Source: Microbispora sp. NBC_01189
Lineage (GTDB): Bacteria; Actinomycetota; Actinomycetes; Streptosporangiales; Streptosporangiaceae
Length of the DNA: 64,000 nt
Direction of reading: 5' to 3'
NCBI RefSeq assembly: GCF_036010665.1
Contig: NZ_CP108581.1
Location: forward strand, 1,580,001 to 1,644,000
Position 1 is the first letter of the stretch. Each line of letters begins with the position of its first letter. The notes beneath the pieces were generated by a model that saw only the letters and a list, made by a program, of their open reading frames with translations, made no database searches and was not told the DNA's origin. Both the position numbers and the translations under genes were made by a program. Below are positions 41,603-49,367 of this stretch, piece by piece.

Positions 41603-41652
41603 TATGGTCTGGCCATCCCTCTTCTGACGGATGGGACGCAAGAGGCGTCTCA
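41603..41652 (+). promoter_or_regulatory. Promoter and hairpin leader of array member 4
   Basis: TATGGT (41603-41608) lies 66 bp before the ATG. The hairpin TGGGACGC-AAGAG-GCGTCTCA (41632-41652) pairs throughout with one G-U. AAGGAG follows at 41662. The rest of the spacer 41197-41673 holds the terminator and CRP site and no gene. Confidence 0.55.
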
Positions 41653-41673
41653 CGACAGACCAAGGAGTTCCCC

Positions 41674-42924
41674 ATGAAGCGCACTCTGGCTTTCGGTGGC
41701 CTTGTCGCCACCGCCGGCCTCCTGGCCGCGGGCCTCGCCGCCCCGGCTCAGGCCGCCCCGAAGGACGTCGCCAGCGACGCACTCGCCACCAACGGCATCG
41801 CGGCCTACGCCACGGTCGCCTACTGGTACAACAACGAGTACGCGAACCTGGTCAACGCGACGCCCTACACCGTCGAGACCAAGGTCGTCGCCAAGCACAT
41901 CAGCAAGGGCGGTCCCACTCCGGACAGCAAGCCCGGTGTGGTTCCGGCGATCGGCGACGAGAAGAAGACCGTCGCCAAGTCGAAGAACGTCAACCTGCCC
42001 AAGACCACGGGCAAGGTGTTCTTCGACGGCGCCGACGGCAGGCCGCACTGGTGCACCGCCACCTCCGTGCAGGCGGCCTACCGCAACCTGGTCGCGACCG
42101 CCGGACACTGTGTCTACGACACCGAGTCCAACGCGGCCACCCTGCAGAACTGGGTGTTCGTGCCCGGTTACTACCAGGGCAAGACCCCGTGGGGCATCTA
42201 CGTCGGTAAGACGGCGTACACGCACTACGACTACGACGTGTACGAGGACGGCGACCGCGACTACGCGTTCGTCACCGTGTACAACGGTCTGAAGATCGGT
42301 CACGACGGTCTGTCCGAGCCGGAAGCGGCCCCTGGCGAGTGGTACGAGGTCACCAAGGAGACCTACGAGAAGTTCCCCGCGGAGTACCGCGCCAAGGACC
42401 GGGAGGGCCGCTGCTACTTCAAGCGGCGCCAGGACGGCCAGGGCAAGTGGCACTACTACGTGTGGAAGTTCGTCGACGCGGGTCGCCTGGGTGACAACGT
42501 GGGCGGTCAGGGTCTGGCCTACAACCAGAAGATCGGCCAGCCGGTCTTCGTGTTCGGCTACCCGAGCGGGTCGCACCCGGACGGCAACTACGCCTTCACC
42601 GGCAAGACCCTCAAGTGGAGCTACGGCAAGACCTTCGCCGCGCAGGCCCCGGCCATCAAGGCCGAGGAGCTGCAGGCCGTCAAGTCCTCCTTCACCGGAG
42701 AGGGCGCGCTCGGCTCGGCGTGGCTGCTCAAGTACAACAACGGCCGCCGTCTCGGCTACCTGAACGGCGTGACCATCGGCGTCTCCGACACCGACGGCAA
42801 CGACCGCTACGACACCTCCGTCTCCCCGTACTTCGACGGCGAGACCTACGGCGTCTACAGCGCGGCCAAGAACAACTGGTCCGGCTCGATCGCGATTCCT
42901 TTCGAGAACCCGCTGAACCACTGA
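41674..42924 (+). CDS. Secreted trypsin-fold pseudopeptidase, array member 4 (Ser to Leu346)
   Basis: A 416-residue preproprotein with signal peptide (L-V-A-T-A-G-L-L-A-A-G-L-A-A-P-A-Q-A), propeptide and S1-like domain. His145 (A-T-A-G-H-C) and Asp (D-R-D-Y-A-F) are kept. The nucleophile position is Leu346 in G-E-G-A-L-G-S-A-W, and both neighbouring cysteines are Ser. It should not have classical serine protease activity. The variable loop is 64 codons (42289-42480) and includes an unusual C-Y-F-K-R-R segment. From A-G-R-L-G-D-N to S-G-S-I-A it is identical in protein sequence to member 5. It alone has a nine-residue C-terminal extension ending P-L-N-H. Confidence 0.9.
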   Translation: MKRTLAFGGLVATAGLLAAGLAAPAQAAPKDVASDALATNGIAAYATVAYWYNNEYANLVNATPYTVETKVVAKHISKGGPTPDSKPGVVPAIGDEKKTVAKSKNVNLPKTTGKVFFDGADGRPHWCTATSVQAAYRNLVATAGHCVYDTESNAATLQNWVFVPGYYQGKTPWGIYVGKTAYTHYDYDVYEDGDRDYAFVTVYNGLKIGHDGLSEPEAAPGEWYEVTKETYEKFPAEYRAKDREGRCYFKRRQDGQGKWHYYVWKFVDAGRLGDNVGGQGLAYNQKIGQPVFVFGYPSGSHPDGNYAFTGKTLKWSYGKTFAAQAPAIKAEELQAVKSSFTGEGALGSAWLLKYNNGRRLGYLNGVTIGVSDTDGNDRYDTSVSPYFDGETYGVYSAAKNNWSGSIAIPFENPLNH

Positions 42925-42946
42925 TCCCAGCGGATCAGGCTTGACG

Positions 42947-42973
42947 AAGAGCCCGGCCTCCGGCCGGGCTCTT
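42947..42973 (+). terminator. Terminator after array member 4
   Basis: AAGAGCCCGGCC / GGCCGGGCTCTT, a 12-bp stem with TCC loop, followed by TTCGTTTT. Confidence 0.92.
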
Positions 42974-43162
42974 TCGTTTTCTCCCAAGGCGCGACGCCGG
43001 CCTTATTCGCTCGCGGTGGAAGTAAACCGAGGAAGGGTCTCGCGCGACGTGGCCGGAAACACGGCTTTCGCCGTTCGCGGCATCGCGCCACCATTCGGCC
43101 ACCGTACGTGAGGAACGGGCCCCTTAGACGGATCAGCCGCCCGACCAGTGCCATCGCAGTGG

Positions 43163-43178
43163 TGTGATTCGCGTCACA
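43163..43178. promoter_or_regulatory. CRP-type site upstream of array member 5
   Basis: TGTGATTCGCGTCACA, 267 bp before the start of member 5. TTAGACG lies about 40 bp further upstream, as also before members 6 and 7. Confidence 0.8.
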
Positions 43179-43372
43179 GCGATTCCTGACGCCGCCACAC
43201 AGGGATTTCCACAGTCGATGGTGAGAATCCGGAAAGGGAGATTCTCTAGCTGCGGCAACGGCCTACCCGGGACGGCCGGCCCCTCACTGTCGGTTATGTA
43301 ACGAAAAGGCCACACGAGGGCGGCGCCGGGTTTGGCGCCAAACGCCGACATACCGGCGAAAGTCCTGCGCTG

Positions 43373-43423
43373 TATGGTTCTGGCTATCCCTTTACTGACG
43401 CATGGGACGCATGAGGCGTTCCA
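43373..43423 (+). promoter_or_regulatory. Promoter and hairpin leader of array member 5
   Basis: TATGGT (43373-43378), 67 bp before the ATG. The hairpin TGGGACGC-ATGAG-GCGTTCCA (43403-43423) pairs fully with one G-U; AAGGAG follows. The spacer 42925-43444 shows no gene besides these elements. Confidence 0.55.
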
Positions 43424-43444
43424 CGACAGACCAAGGAGTTCCAA

Positions 43445-44674
43445 ATGAAGCGCACCCTCGCCTTCGGTGGCCTCGTCGCCACCGCCGGCCTCCTGGCCGC
43501 GGGCCTTTCCGTCCCCGCTCAGGCGGCCAGTGACGTCGCCAGCGCCCCGCTGGCCGCCACCGGCATCCAGGCCAAGAACATCGCCGCCTTCTGGTTCAGC
43601 GAGCGCATGGCCAACCTGATCAACGCCACGCCGTACACCGTCGAGACCAAGGTCGCCGCCAAGCACCTCTCCAAGGGCGGGCCGTCGGCGGACAGCAAGC
43701 CGGGTGTCGTGCCGGCGATCGGCGACGAGAAGAAGTCGGCCGCCAAGTCGAAGAACGTGAACCTGCCCAAGACCACGGGCAAGGTGTTCTTCATCGGCGC
43801 CGACCACAAGCCGCACTGGTGCTCGGCCACCTCGGTGCAGTCGTCGTACCACAACATGGTGGCCACGGCCGGGCACTGTGTCTACGACACCGTGTCCAAC
43901 GCCTCCACCATGAACAACTGGGTCTTCATCCCGGGTTACTACCAGGGCAAGACCCCGTGGGGCATCTACGTCGGCAAGACCGCCTACACGCACTACGACT
44001 ACGACGTGTACGAGGACGGCGACCGCGACTACGCGTTCGTCACCGTGTACAACGGCATCAAGCTCCCGCCGAACGGGCTCGACGAGGCCTGGGCCATCAT
44101 CAGGAAGGCCCTGCGCACCGGCGACTGGAGCGAGGTCGAGAAGTACGTCGGCTTCAAGGAGGTCGACAAGGCCACCTTCGAGGCCTACGACAAGGCGAAG
44201 CAGCTTCCCGCCTACGCGCGTGACGGCAAGTACTACGCGCTGAAGTTCACCGACGCGGGTCGTCTCGGCGACAACGTCGGTGGTCAGGGTCTGGCCTACA
44301 ACCAGAAGATCGGCCAGCCGGTCTTCGTGTTCGGCTACCCGAGCGGGTCGCACCCGGACGGCAACTACGCCTTCACCGGCAAGACCCTCAAGTGGAGCTA
44401 CGGCAAGACCTTCGCCGCGCAGGCCCCGGCCATCAAGGCCGAGGAGCTGCAGGCCGTCAAGTCCTCCTTCACCGGTGAGGGCGCGCTCGGCTCGGCGTGG
44501 CTGCTCAAGTACAACAACGGCCGTCGTCTCGGCTACCTGAACGGCGTGACCATCGGCGTCTCCGACACCGACGGCAACGACCGCTACGACACCTCCGTCT
44601 CCCCGTACTTCGACGGCGAGACCTACGGCGTCTACAGCGCGGCCAAGAACAACTGGTCCGGCTCGATCGCCTAA
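43445..44674 (+). CDS. Secreted trypsin-fold pseudopeptidase, array member 5 (Ser to Leu348)
   Basis: A 409-residue preproprotein. The propeptide contains G-I-Q-A-K-N-I-A-A-F-W-F-S-E and K-H-L-S-K-G-G-P-S-A-D-S. His and Asp are in place (A-T-A-G-H-C-V-Y-D, D-R-D-Y-A-F). Leu348 occupies the nucleophile position in G-E-G-A-L-G-S-A-W and both active-site cysteines are Ser. The loop after T-V-Y-N-G is the longest of the array, 67 codons (44057-44257), with an amphipathic charged helix. The remainder to the stop is identical in protein to member 4, which points to recent gene conversion. Confidence 0.9.
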   Translation: MKRTLAFGGLVATAGLLAAGLSVPAQAASDVASAPLAATGIQAKNIAAFWFSERMANLINATPYTVETKVAAKHLSKGGPSADSKPGVVPAIGDEKKSAAKSKNVNLPKTTGKVFFIGADHKPHWCSATSVQSSYHNMVATAGHCVYDTVSNASTMNNWVFIPGYYQGKTPWGIYVGKTAYTHYDYDVYEDGDRDYAFVTVYNGIKLPPNGLDEAWAIIRKALRTGDWSEVEKYVGFKEVDKATFEAYDKAKQLPAYARDGKYYALKFTDAGRLGDNVGGQGLAYNQKIGQPVFVFGYPSGSHPDGNYAFTGKTLKWSYGKTFAAQAPAIKAEELQAVKSSFTGEGALGSAWLLKYNNGRRLGYLNGVTIGVSDTDGNDRYDTSVSPYFDGETYGVYSAAKNNWSGSIA

Positions 44675-44734
44675 CTCTCTCCGAGAGCACAAGCGGTCAC
44701 CCGTCAGGGGTCCACACCCTGACACGGTCCACCC

Positions 44735-44766
44735 GAAGGGCCCGGCTTCCGAGCCGGGCCCTTTCG
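44735..44766 (+). terminator. Terminator after array member 5
   Basis: AAGGGCCCGGCT / AGCCGGGCCCTT stem with a short loop, 60 bp after the stop, ending in TTTCG. Confidence 0.85.
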
Positions 44767-44843
44767 GCGTCTCCGAGGGCCGGAGACGGGGATTGCGGGC
44801 ACGATTAGACGGTTCGGCCGCCGATTCCGCTCCCTTCCATGCG

Positions 44844-44859
44844 TGTGATTTAGGTCACA
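44844..44859. promoter_or_regulatory. CRP-type site upstream of array member 6
   Basis: TGTGATTTAGGTCACA, 263 bp before the start of member 6; TTAGACG lies about 36 bp upstream. Confidence 0.78.
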
Positions 44860-45044
44860 CCTATGAGACCCACCGCCGGCCCGCACTCCCTCACAGCGAG
44901 GATTCAGGCTTCCGCCCCACCTGCGCACTCGGCTCCGTTTCGGCCACCCCAAACCGAAACATGGCTCGATCACGGAATGGTAACGCGCCGGAGGGTTCCC
45001 CTCCGCGGTGCCGCGAACGCTTTCTGTCATGAAGATCTGCCCGG

Positions 45045-45096
45045 TATGTTCCTTGGCGATCCCTTTACTGACGCATGGGACGCATGAGGCGCCCCA
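45045..45096 (+). promoter_or_regulatory. Promoter and hairpin leader of array member 6
   Basis: TATGTT (45045-45050), 72 bp before the ATG. Hairpin TGGGACGC-ATGAG-GCGCCCCA (45076-45096) with one A-C mismatch; AAGGAG follows. No gene is seen in 44675-45121. Confidence 0.5.
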
Positions 45097-45121
45097 CGAC
45101 AGAGCAAGGAGCACACCCTCA

Positions 45122-46204
45122 ATGAAGCGCACTCTGGCTCTCGGTGGCCTCGTCGCCACCGCCGGCCTCCTCGCCGCCGGTCTCGCCGCCCCTGCCCAGG
45201 CGGCCGGCAAGGGCTGGGCCAAGGACAACATGGCCCCCACGAACCCTGCGGCCCTCCAGGTCATCAAGTACTGGCGGGGTGAGCGGGCGTCGAACTTCGA
45301 GAACGCCACGCCGTACGCCGTCGAGACCAAGGTCGCCGCCAAGCACATCTCCAAGGGCGGGCCGTCGGCGGACAGCAAGCCCGGCGTCGTCGCGGCCATC
45401 GGCGACGAGAAGAAGTCGAGCAGCACCTCGAAGAACGTGAACCTGCCCAAGACCACGGGCAAGGTGTTCTTCCGCGGCGCCGACGGCAAGCCGCACTGGT
45501 GCTCGGCCACCTCCGTGCAGTCGACCTACCACAACCTGGTCGCGACCGCGGGGCACTGTGTGTACGACACGCAGTCGAACAAGGCCACGATGGACTACTG
45601 GGTGTTCGTCCCGGGTTACTACCAGGGCAAGACCCCGTGGGGCATCTACGTCGGCAAGACCGCCTACACCCACTACGACTACGACGTGTACGAGGACGGC
45701 GACCGCGACTACGCGTTCGTCACCGTGTACAACGGCGTGCTCCCGTCGTGGGAGAAGCGCAAGCTGGTCGTCAAGGACGTCGGCCGCCTCGGCGACAACG
45801 TCGGCGGTCAGGGCCTGGCCTACAACCAGAAGATCGGCAGCGCGGTCTACGTCTTCGGTTACCCGAGCGGGTCGCACCCGGACGGCAACCACGCCTTCTC
45901 CGGCAAGACGCTCAAGTGGAGCTACGGCAAGACCTTCGCCGCGACCGCTCCGGCCATCAAGGGCGAGGAGCTGCAGGGCGTCAAGTCCTCCTTCACCGGT
46001 GAGGGCTCGCTCGGCTCGGCGTGGCTGCTGCAGTACAAGAGCGCCCGTCGTCTCGGCTACCTGAACGGCGTGACCATCGGCGTCTCCGACACCGACGGCA
46101 ACGACCGCTACGACACCAGCGTCTCCCCGTACTTCGACGGCGAGACCTACGGCGTCTACAACGCGGCCAAGAGCAACTGGACTGGCAAGATCACCGCGCA
46201 GTAG
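45122..46204 (+). CDS. Secreted trypsin-fold pseudopeptidase, array member 6 (Ser to Leu297)
   Basis: A 360-residue preproprotein, the shortest of the Leu-substituted group because its variable loop is only 15 codons (45737-45781). Signal peptide as in members 4 and 5. The propeptide differs (K-G-W-A-K-D-N-M-A-P-T-N). His and Asp are kept; Leu297 replaces the nucleophile in G-E-G-S-L-G-S-A-W; the cysteine pair is replaced by Ser. ATG 45122; an in-frame ATG at 45008 would begin upstream of the promoter and is unlikely. It represents a near-minimal form of the scaffold. Confidence 0.9.
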   Translation: MKRTLALGGLVATAGLLAAGLAAPAQAAGKGWAKDNMAPTNPAALQVIKYWRGERASNFENATPYAVETKVAAKHISKGGPSADSKPGVVAAIGDEKKSSSTSKNVNLPKTTGKVFFRGADGKPHWCSATSVQSTYHNLVATAGHCVYDTQSNKATMDYWVFVPGYYQGKTPWGIYVGKTAYTHYDYDVYEDGDRDYAFVTVYNGVLPSWEKRKLVVKDVGRLGDNVGGQGLAYNQKIGSAVYVFGYPSGSHPDGNHAFSGKTLKWSYGKTFAATAPAIKGEELQGVKSSFTGEGSLGSAWLLQYKSARRLGYLNGVTIGVSDTDGNDRYDTSVSPYFDGETYGVYNAAKSNWTGKITAQ

Positions 46205-46367
46205 TCCGCGCAGTAGTCCGTACGCGAGTCCCACTCGTGTGGACGACCGTACGACCGCGGGCCGGTGGCGAACCCACTGGCCCGCGCCCGCGACACCCCC
46301 GTTCGACCCCCCTCCGGCCGGCGGAGAACCCTTCGGCAGCGAGCGAACGGTGCCATCCCCCACCCGA

Positions 46368-46391
46368 AGCCCCGGCGCAGGCGCCGGGGCT
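46368..46391 (+). terminator. Terminator after array member 6
   Basis: Perfect 11-bp stem AGCCCCGGCGC / GCGCCGGGGCT with a two-base AG spacer; some inner pairs would open to form the loop. It lies 163 bp after the stop. Confidence 0.75.
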
Positions 46392-46449
46392 CGGCGCGTT
46401 CCGGGGCCCTTTAGACGCGTCACGGGCCGATCCGGTGTCATTCGTTTCA

Positions 46450-46465
46450 TGTGATTTACATCACA
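46450..46465. promoter_or_regulatory. CRP-type site upstream of array member 7
   Basis: TGTGATTTACATCACA, 268 bp before the start of member 7; TTAGACG lies about 40 bp upstream. Confidence 0.78.
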
Positions 46466-46660
46466 CTGTCGTTTTTGTGGACCGAAACAAAAGCCACCGG
46501 CACCCCTCACTCCCCACCCTCGCACCTGACCGACTATCTGCGTGAATGTCGGTCTAGGTCGTAAAAAATGCTCCTTGGCGCGAATATCACGGATTGATCT
46601 CGACGTTCCGGCGGCCCGAGACGGCGCGGGAACCGCTACCGCATCTCAAGATCATCCATG

Positions 46661-46710
46661 TATGGTCCAGCCATCCCTTCACTGACGGATGGGGCGCATG
46701 AGGCGTCTCA
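46661..46710 (+). promoter_or_regulatory. Promoter and hairpin leader of array member 7
   Basis: TATGGT (46661-46666), 67 bp before the ATG. Hairpin TGGGGCGC-ATGAG-GCGTCTCA (46690-46710) pairs throughout with two G-U; AAGGAG follows. The A-to-G change in the left arm is tolerated as G-U, as expected for a selected stem. The rest of 46205-46732 shows no gene. Confidence 0.55.
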
Positions 46711-46732
46711 CGCCAGACCAAGGAGTTCCCCC

Positions 46733-47953
46733 ATGAAGCGCACTGTTGCCTTTGGTGGCCTCGTGGCCACCGCCGGCCTCCTCGCCGCCGGTCTCGTCAC
46801 CCCCGCCCAGGCGGCCGGTGACGTGGCCAACGCCCCGCTGGCGTCGACCGGCATCCAGGCCAAGAACATCGCCGCCTTCTGGCTGGCGGAGAACGCGGCC
46901 AACCTGATCGCCGCCACGCCGTACAACGTCGAGACCAAGGTCGCCGCCAAGCACCTCTCCAAGGGTGGCCCGTCGGCCGACAGCAAGCCCGGCGTCGTCC
47001 CGGCGATCGGCGACGAGAAGAAGACCGCCGCCAAGTCGAAGAACGTGAACCTCCCCAAGACCACCGGCAAGGTGTTCTTCGCGGACGGGTTCAAGAACAT
47101 CGGCACCAAGGAGAAGCCGCAGTATGTCGCGGTCAACCCCCACTGGTGCTCGGCCACCTCCGTGCAGTCGTCGTACCACAACATGGTCGCCACGGCCGGT
47201 CACTGCGTCTACGACACCGTGTCCAACAAGGCGACGCTGAACTACTGGGTCTTCATCCCGGGTTACTACCAGGGCAAGACCCCGTGGGGCGTGTACGTCG
47301 GCAAGACGGCCTACACCCACTACGACTACGACGTCTACGAGGACGGCGACCGCGACTACGCGTTCGTCACCGTCTACAACGGCCTCAAGGTCAACGGTGG
47401 CACGGCCGACCGCACGGCCCCGGTGAACCGCACCGAGGTGTCGAAGGCCGACTGGGACGCCTACGCCAAGAACGCTCCGTTCCTGGTCGCGGGGTCCGAT
47501 GGCGGCAAGTACTACGTCTGGAAGTTCGTCGACGCGGGTCGCCTCGGTGACAACGTGGGCGGTCAGGGTCTGGCCTACAACCAGAAGATCGGCCAGCCGG
47601 TCTTCGTGTTCGGCTACCCGAGCGGGTCGCACCCGGACGGCAACCACGCCTTCTCCGGCAACACCCTCAAGTGGAGCTACGGCAAGACGTTCCCCGCGCA
47701 GGCCCCGGCCATCAAGGCCGAGGAGCTGCAGGGCGTCAAGTCGTCCTTCACCGGTGAGGGCTCGCTCGGCTCGGCGTGGCTGCTCAAGTACAACAACGGC
47801 CGCCGTCTCGGCTACCTGAACGGCGTGACCATCGGCGTCTCCGACACCGACGGCAACGACCGCTACGACACCTCCGTCTCCCCGTACTTCGACGGCGAGA
47901 CCTACGGCGTCTACAGCGCGGCCAAGAACAACTGGTCCGGCTCGATCGCCTGA
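46733..47953 (+). CDS. Secreted trypsin-fold pseudopeptidase, array member 7 (Ser to Leu345)
   Basis: A 406-residue preproprotein close to member 5 in signal and propeptide. It has a second insertion not seen in the others, about 15 residues between K-V-F-F and the first conserved H-W-C (F-K-N-I-G-T-K-E-K-P-Q-Y). His and Asp are kept; Leu345 is at the nucleophile position in G-E-G-S-L-G-S-A-W; both active-site cysteines are Ser. The main variable loop is 51 codons (47384-47536). The C-terminal part is nearly that of members 4 and 5. Confidence 0.9.
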   Translation: MKRTVAFGGLVATAGLLAAGLVTPAQAAGDVANAPLASTGIQAKNIAAFWLAENAANLIAATPYNVETKVAAKHLSKGGPSADSKPGVVPAIGDEKKTAAKSKNVNLPKTTGKVFFADGFKNIGTKEKPQYVAVNPHWCSATSVQSSYHNMVATAGHCVYDTVSNKATLNYWVFIPGYYQGKTPWGVYVGKTAYTHYDYDVYEDGDRDYAFVTVYNGLKVNGGTADRTAPVNRTEVSKADWDAYAKNAPFLVAGSDGGKYYVWKFVDAGRLGDNVGGQGLAYNQKIGQPVFVFGYPSGSHPDGNHAFSGNTLKWSYGKTFPAQAPAIKAEELQGVKSSFTGEGSLGSAWLLKYNNGRRLGYLNGVTIGVSDTDGNDRYDTSVSPYFDGETYGVYSAAKNNWSGSIA

Positions 47954-47999
47954 GTGCTCACGCGCTCTGACCGATCCGCTTGACACACAGGTTGAAAAA

Positions 48000-48025
48000 C
48001 AGGGTCCGGCTTCGGCCGGGCCCTG
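48000..48025 (+). terminator. Terminator after array member 7
   Basis: CAGGGTCCGGC / GCCGGGCCCTG stem with a G-T pair, followed by TTCCTTTTTT, a real U-tract. Confidence 0.93.
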
Positions 48026-48069
48026 TTCCTTTTTTGCGCAGTTGTTTCCGACGTGAGGCCTGTGCGCTG

Positions 48070-48075
48070 TATGTT
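48070..48075 (+). promoter_or_regulatory. -10 element of array member 8
   Basis: TATGTT followed by CCTT, as before members 6 and 9, 58 bp before the GTG. The leader hairpin is not conserved here and no CRP-type site is present in the 179-bp spacer. Confidence 0.5.
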
Positions 48076-48132
48076 CCTTCGCATCGCGTCGACGAGTGCC
48101 GCGCGGGAGACGTTCCACGGCAAGGAGATCGG

Positions 48133-49260
48133 GTGAAGCGCATCCTCGCCCCGCTGGCAGGGGCGGTGGCGACGTCCGCGTTGCTCGGCATGGTCGTTCC
48201 CGCGCCCGCGCGGGCCTACGACATCACGGTGACGAGCCCGCTGGTCCCCCAGGCGGAGGTCTCCTCCGCGCTCGCCTACTGGCTCGGGAACGGCGCGCGT
48301 GCGTTCGCCGCCGCGACGCCCTATCTCCTGCCGGTGACGATCACCGCCACCCCCGTCCCGCGCGGCGACGCGGAGCCCGATGGCGACCGGGGCGTGGTGC
48401 CCGCCGTCGCGGGGGCCAGGCGGGTGCCCGGCGTCTCACGGAACGTCAACCTGCCGCGAACCGCGGGCAGAGTGTTCTTCGTCGGCGCCGACCACCGCCC
48501 GCACTGGTGCGCGGGCACCTCGGTCCAGGCCGATCACCGCAACCTCGTCGCGACCGCCGGCCACTGTGTGTACGAGCCTGGGCGGCGGCCCTCCGTGGCG
48601 GCGGCCCGGACCTACCGCCACTGGGTCTTCGTGCCCGGGTTCTCCAGGGCCGCCTCCGGGGCCACGGCGCCTCTCGGCGTCTATCCCGGCAAACAGGCCT
48701 TCGCCCACCAGGACTTCACCCGCTACGGCGACCTCGACCGCGACTACGCCTTCGTCAGCGTCCACGACGGCGTGCTGCCCCGGCGGGTCGTGCTTTCCGG
48801 CGCCGCGCGGTACGCCGCTTTCACCGGTCCGAAGTACCGCACCCGGACGGGCTACACCGGCGTGCTGCTGACCCGCGCGGGCCGCCTCGGCGACAAGGTG
48901 GGAGAGCAGGGCCTGGCCTACAACCTCCCGGTCCGCGGACCTCTCGCCGTCTTCGGTTATCCCGTCGGTCCCGCCTCCGGCGCGGCGCCCACCGGTTTGC
49001 GCCGGTCGTACGGAAGACCGTTTCGCGTCTGGGATCTGACCCAAAAGGCGGACGAACTGGTGGCCGTACGCGCGCCCTTCGTGTCCGCGGGGGGATCGCC
49101 GTGGCTGGCCGCGTATCGGGGCGGGCGCGGGCTCGGCTACCTCAACGGCCTGACGATCGGCATGTCCGGCCAGTCCATCGCCCTCTCGCCCTACTTTGAC
49201 GGCGAGTTGTTCCATGTATACGACGCCGCCCGGCACGAGCGCGTCCCTTCTCCCGCCTGA
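48133..49260 (+). CDS. Secreted trypsin-fold peptidase homologue, array member 8 (degenerate Ser motif)
   Basis: A 375-residue preproprotein, GTG start after AAGGAG. Signal peptide ends near A-R-A. His (A-T-A-G-H-C-V-Y) and Asp (D-R-D-Y-A-F-V) are kept. The nucleophile region reads V-S-A-G-G-S-P-W, so the residue four before Trp is Gly; a serine lies two before Trp instead. Both active-site cysteines are gone (R-R-S-Y-G, V-R-A-P-F). It is more diverged than members 3-7 and lacks T-D-G-N-D-R near its end. Probably inactive, although a shifted nucleophile cannot be excluded. Confidence 0.85.
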   Translation: MKRILAPLAGAVATSALLGMVVPAPARAYDITVTSPLVPQAEVSSALAYWLGNGARAFAAATPYLLPVTITATPVPRGDAEPDGDRGVVPAVAGARRVPGVSRNVNLPRTAGRVFFVGADHRPHWCAGTSVQADHRNLVATAGHCVYEPGRRPSVAAARTYRHWVFVPGFSRAASGATAPLGVYPGKQAFAHQDFTRYGDLDRDYAFVSVHDGVLPRRVVLSGAARYAAFTGPKYRTRTGYTGVLLTRAGRLGDKVGEQGLAYNLPVRGPLAVFGYPVGPASGAAPTGLRRSYGRPFRVWDLTQKADELVAVRAPFVSAGGSPWLAAYRGGRGLGYLNGLTIGMSGQSIALSPYFDGELFHVYDAARHERVPSPA

Positions 49261-49367
49261 GAGCGTTTCGACCGGCGACCCGCCGCGAAACATACCGGAC
49301 ACAAAAAGGCCCTTAATTCCGGACACGTCTTCTTATCTACGACTTATGGCAACAAGCTCCTGTGCGG

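Noticed and set aside
42703-42720. The serine two residues before Trp in G-A-L-G-S-A-W as a replacement nucleophile
   Set aside because: In member 3, which keeps the true serine, the same G-S-A-W serine is also present, so it corresponds to the second Gly of G-S-G-G-P and not to the nucleophile. A structural test would settle it.
41650-48118. Long minus-strand frames opposite each protease gene, similar to each other
   Set aside because: They resemble each other only because the protease genes on the other strand do. They contain no domain and no ribosome sites.
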